From: Thermodesulfovibrionales bacterium
Lineage (GTDB): Bacteria > Nitrospirota > Thermodesulfovibrionia > Thermodesulfovibrionales > Dissulfurispiraceae
Direction: 5' to 3'
Assembly: GCA_021129835.1 (NCBI GenBank)
Contig: JAJOKM010000123.1
Span: forward strand, 1-15,286
DNA: 15,286 bases
Shown in pieces: positions 14,189-15,286 of the stretch. The position numbers and the translations under genes were made by a program. Position 1 is the stretch's first letter. The number at the start of each line of letters is the position of its first letter. Under the pieces are notes generated by a model. The model was given only the letters and a program-made list of their open reading frames with translations, ran no database searches and was not told the DNA's origin.

Positions 14189-14953
14189 ATGAATCCAGCA
14201 TATATCATATCCACAAGGGCTATATCTCAAGATTTCGATCTCGCCTGTAAAACCATCATGAATCACGGATTCGGCATTGAGATAGATTGCGTCCATCTTA
14301 GTGATTACACCCGCTCGGATATTGAGCCTTATGCAATCCATCTCCCGTATGAGGATATCCCTCTGACCAGCCCTGATGAAGATATAAGAAGGCAATCTGT
14401 AAAAAGGATTGTTGAAGAGCTCGAAAAAGCACATTCCAAAAAGGTAAAGCTGGCAGTCCTACATATTGAAAGAGGGTATGACATATCACCCAAAATCCCC
14501 ATTAATGAAAAGGCAAATCATTTTAAAATGGCTGCTGGCAGCATACTTGAAATCGCCGGAAATCTCGGAATAAAAATCGCCCTCGAAAATAATGGTTTCG
14601 CAAAGGATAGCTTTTCGGATCCTGATGAAATTTTGATGGTTATCGAAGATCTCGCAACAAATTACAATAATGTTGGTATATGCTTCGATACAGGCCATGC
14701 AAATATTTATGCATCTGATTCAGGCAAAGATTTGACCGCCGTATTCCAAAAGTTAAAAAGGCATACAATTCATGTTCATCTGCATGAAAACCATGGAACA
14801 ATAGATGAACATTTGGCGCCACAGGGCATTTTTGAAAACGGTTTTTATAAAAAACTGATGACCCTTAATAATTCGTCTTTTACCTTCGAAACAAAGGGGG
14901 ACTCCGGCATAAATGGCATATTAAAAGGCATTGGGCATATGCACTTGACTTAA
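14189..14953 (+). CDS. Sugar phosphate isomerase/epimerase-like TIM-barrel protein
   Basis: This 254-residue protein belongs to the xylose isomerase-like/AP endonuclease 2 superfamily. Probable metal ligands can be seen: Glu in IKIALENNG (about residues 128-136), Asp and His in NVGICFDTGHANIY (about 163-176), His residues in HTIHVHLHENHGTIDEHLAP (about 192-211) and a C-terminal Glu in FTFETKG. HLPYEDIPL early in the protein is also typical. The superfamily includes sugar isomerases, epimerases and endonuclease IV; the substrate cannot be told, and the short length and lack of neighbours give no clue. The ATG at 14189 is preferred over a TTG at 14183. A MITE ends nine bases upstream, leaving no ribosome site in the usual place, and a second MITE's target duplication begins immediately after the stop codon. 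Expression may be weakened or driven from within the MITE, but the reading frame is intact. Confidence 0.8.
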   Translation: MNPAYIISTRAISQDFDLACKTIMNHGFGIEIDCVHLSDYTRSDIEPYAIHLPYEDIPLTSPDEDIRRQSVKRIVEELEKAHSKKVKLAVLHIERGYDISPKIPINEKANHFKMAAGSILEIAGNLGIKIALENNGFAKDSFSDPDEILMVIEDLATNYNNVGICFDTGHANIYASDSGKDLTAVFQKLKRHTIHVHLHENHGTIDEHLAPQGIFENGFYKKLMTLNNSSFTFETKGDSGINGILKGIGHMHLT

Positions 14954-14961
14954 CTTATGAC

Positions 14962-15094
14962 GTAACTATTCAGGTTGTTAAGTTCACGGTTCAAGGTTCA
15001 CGGTTGTCTGCTTTGCGCGCTTTATCCGGACTCCTTTTTCATCGCTCTTTAACTGTGAACCGTGAACCCCGGAACCTTGAACCTGAGTAGTTAC
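14962..15094. mobile_element. 133-base MITE, copy C, with a perfect 8-base target duplication
   Basis: Terminal inverted repeats are GTAACTATTCAGGTT (14962-14976) and AACCTGAGTAGTTAC (15080-15094), one mismatch. The duplicated target CTTATGAC flanks it exactly (14954-14961 and 15095-15102). The interior carries TTCACGGTTCAAGGTTCACGG near the left end and GTGAACCGTGAACC plus GGAACCTTGAACC near the right, so the whole element can fold into a long hairpin. It shares termini and internal words with copies at 3985 and 14062. There is no ORF. The left target duplication begins at the base after the stop of the preceding gene. Confidence 0.88.
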
Positions 15095-15102
15095 CTTATG
15101 AC

Positions 15103-15179
15103 TTTATATAGCGTATTTTTGCGCTCCCGCGACAAACCCTTTTGCCTTTTAGTTCACCGAGCAATAACGATTAATCCCA
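15103..15179. other. Intergenic stretch with no gene seen
   Basis: The only structure visible is a small hairpin-capable GCG...TTTTTGCGC sequence around 15118-15132. No ORF with a plausible start is apparent on either strand. It links the right MITE to the degenerate repeat at the window edge. Confidence 0.4.
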
Positions 15180-15254
15180 TATTTGCAAAGGATAATTGAG
15201 GTTCTTTTCCAAAAAGTGCAGTTATCCACATGGTAGTGTAGCCCTTTATGGGCG
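15180..15254 (-). repeat. Right member of the inverted repeat pair that spans the window
   Basis: On the minus strand this reads CATAAAGGGCTACACTACC and then TTTGGAAAAGAACCT, with AATTAT following. These are the same blocks in the same order as at 3-57 on the plus strand. The block spacing is about four bases longer than at the left. A GCCC/GGGC mini-hairpin is present at 15241-15252. The segment includes TTATCCACA (15222-15230), identical to the consensus DnaA box, though only one such box is visible. Confidence 0.5.
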
Positions 15255-15257
15255 TAA

Positions 15258-15286
15258 TTAAATATCAAATTCATCTTCAAGTTTCA
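15258..15286 (-). CDS. Possible C-terminal tail of a gene running in from beyond the right edge
   Basis: The minus strand from the edge reads KLEDEFDI and then TAA (15258-15260). The acidic ending is protein-like, and the stop stands right before the intergenic repeat, as expected for a gene end. Only eight residues are visible, so the call is tentative and no product can be named. Confidence 0.25.

Noticed and set aside
14054..15102. Composite transposon formed by the two MITEs
   Set aside because: Each element has its own different perfect 8-base duplication and the outer flanks do not match, which indicates two separate insertions.
1..15286. CRISPR array, tRNA or rRNA genes, toxin-antitoxin or retron-like system
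   Set aside because: No regularly spaced direct repeats, no cloverleaf-like or conserved rRNA sequence, and no defence-type protein motif were seen on either strand.

Overview
The window looks like chromosome from a free-living, Gram-negative (diderm) bacterium with moderately AT-rich DNA. A TolQ-TolR-TolA-TolB envelope set implies an outer membrane. The mix of branched-chain amino acid genes, an acyl transferase of the isopropylmalate/homocitrate/Re-citrate synthase type, an MgtE with an extra N-terminal region, an AMMECR1-domain protein and many short palindromic intergenic repeats suggests an uncultured anaerobe of the Nitrospirota/Desulfobacterota kind. That placement is only an inference; no rRNA or phylogenetic marker is present to prove it.

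Layout. (1) Positions 1-240 hold repeat-rich non-coding DNA leading into ilvB. (2) Positions 241-3964, plus strand: acetolactate synthase large subunit (ilvB), small subunit (ilvN) and a DRE-TIM metallolyase-like acyl transferase. A 260-base spacer holding two palindromic repeats separates ilvB from ilvN. (3) Positions 3965-4254: a 37-base hairpin of a MITE family, an extended -10 promoter candidate and a doubtful small ORF. (4) Positions 4255-9299, plus strand: a CNNM/CBS/CorC-HlyC membrane protein, then tolQ, tolR, tolA, tolB and moaC, packed with several 4-base ATGA overlaps; no pal follows tolB. (5) Positions 9296-13747, minus strand: an mgtE-mtnA-polyprenyl synthase-AMMECR1 run that is also tightly packed and transcribed toward the tol-moaC run. 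The two runs meet at overlapping stop codons. (6) Positions 13748-15286: accessory DNA with a decayed transposase tail and a sugar-phosphate isomerase-like TIM-barrel gene bracketed by two MITEs, each with a perfect 8-base target-site duplication. A degenerate repeat near the right edge is the inverted partner of one at the left edge.

How the genes work together. ilvB and ilvN encode the two subunits of one enzyme, the entry to valine/leucine/isoleucine synthesis. The following acyl transferase could continue toward leucine, or make citrate or homocitrate. TolQ and TolR form the proton-driven motor, TolA spans the periplasm and TolB is the periplasmic partner. The minus-strand run combines Mg2+ uptake, methionine salvage, isoprenoid chain synthesis (quinone side chain) and an AMMECR1 protein, with no obvious single pathway.

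The least expected material is the non-coding DNA: a small mobile family with terminal inverted repeats GTAACTAYTCAGGTT and 8-base duplications, resembling non-autonomous IS66-type elements. No CRISPR array, tRNA, rRNA, phage module or clear defence system was seen, and I found no convincing new multi-gene system.
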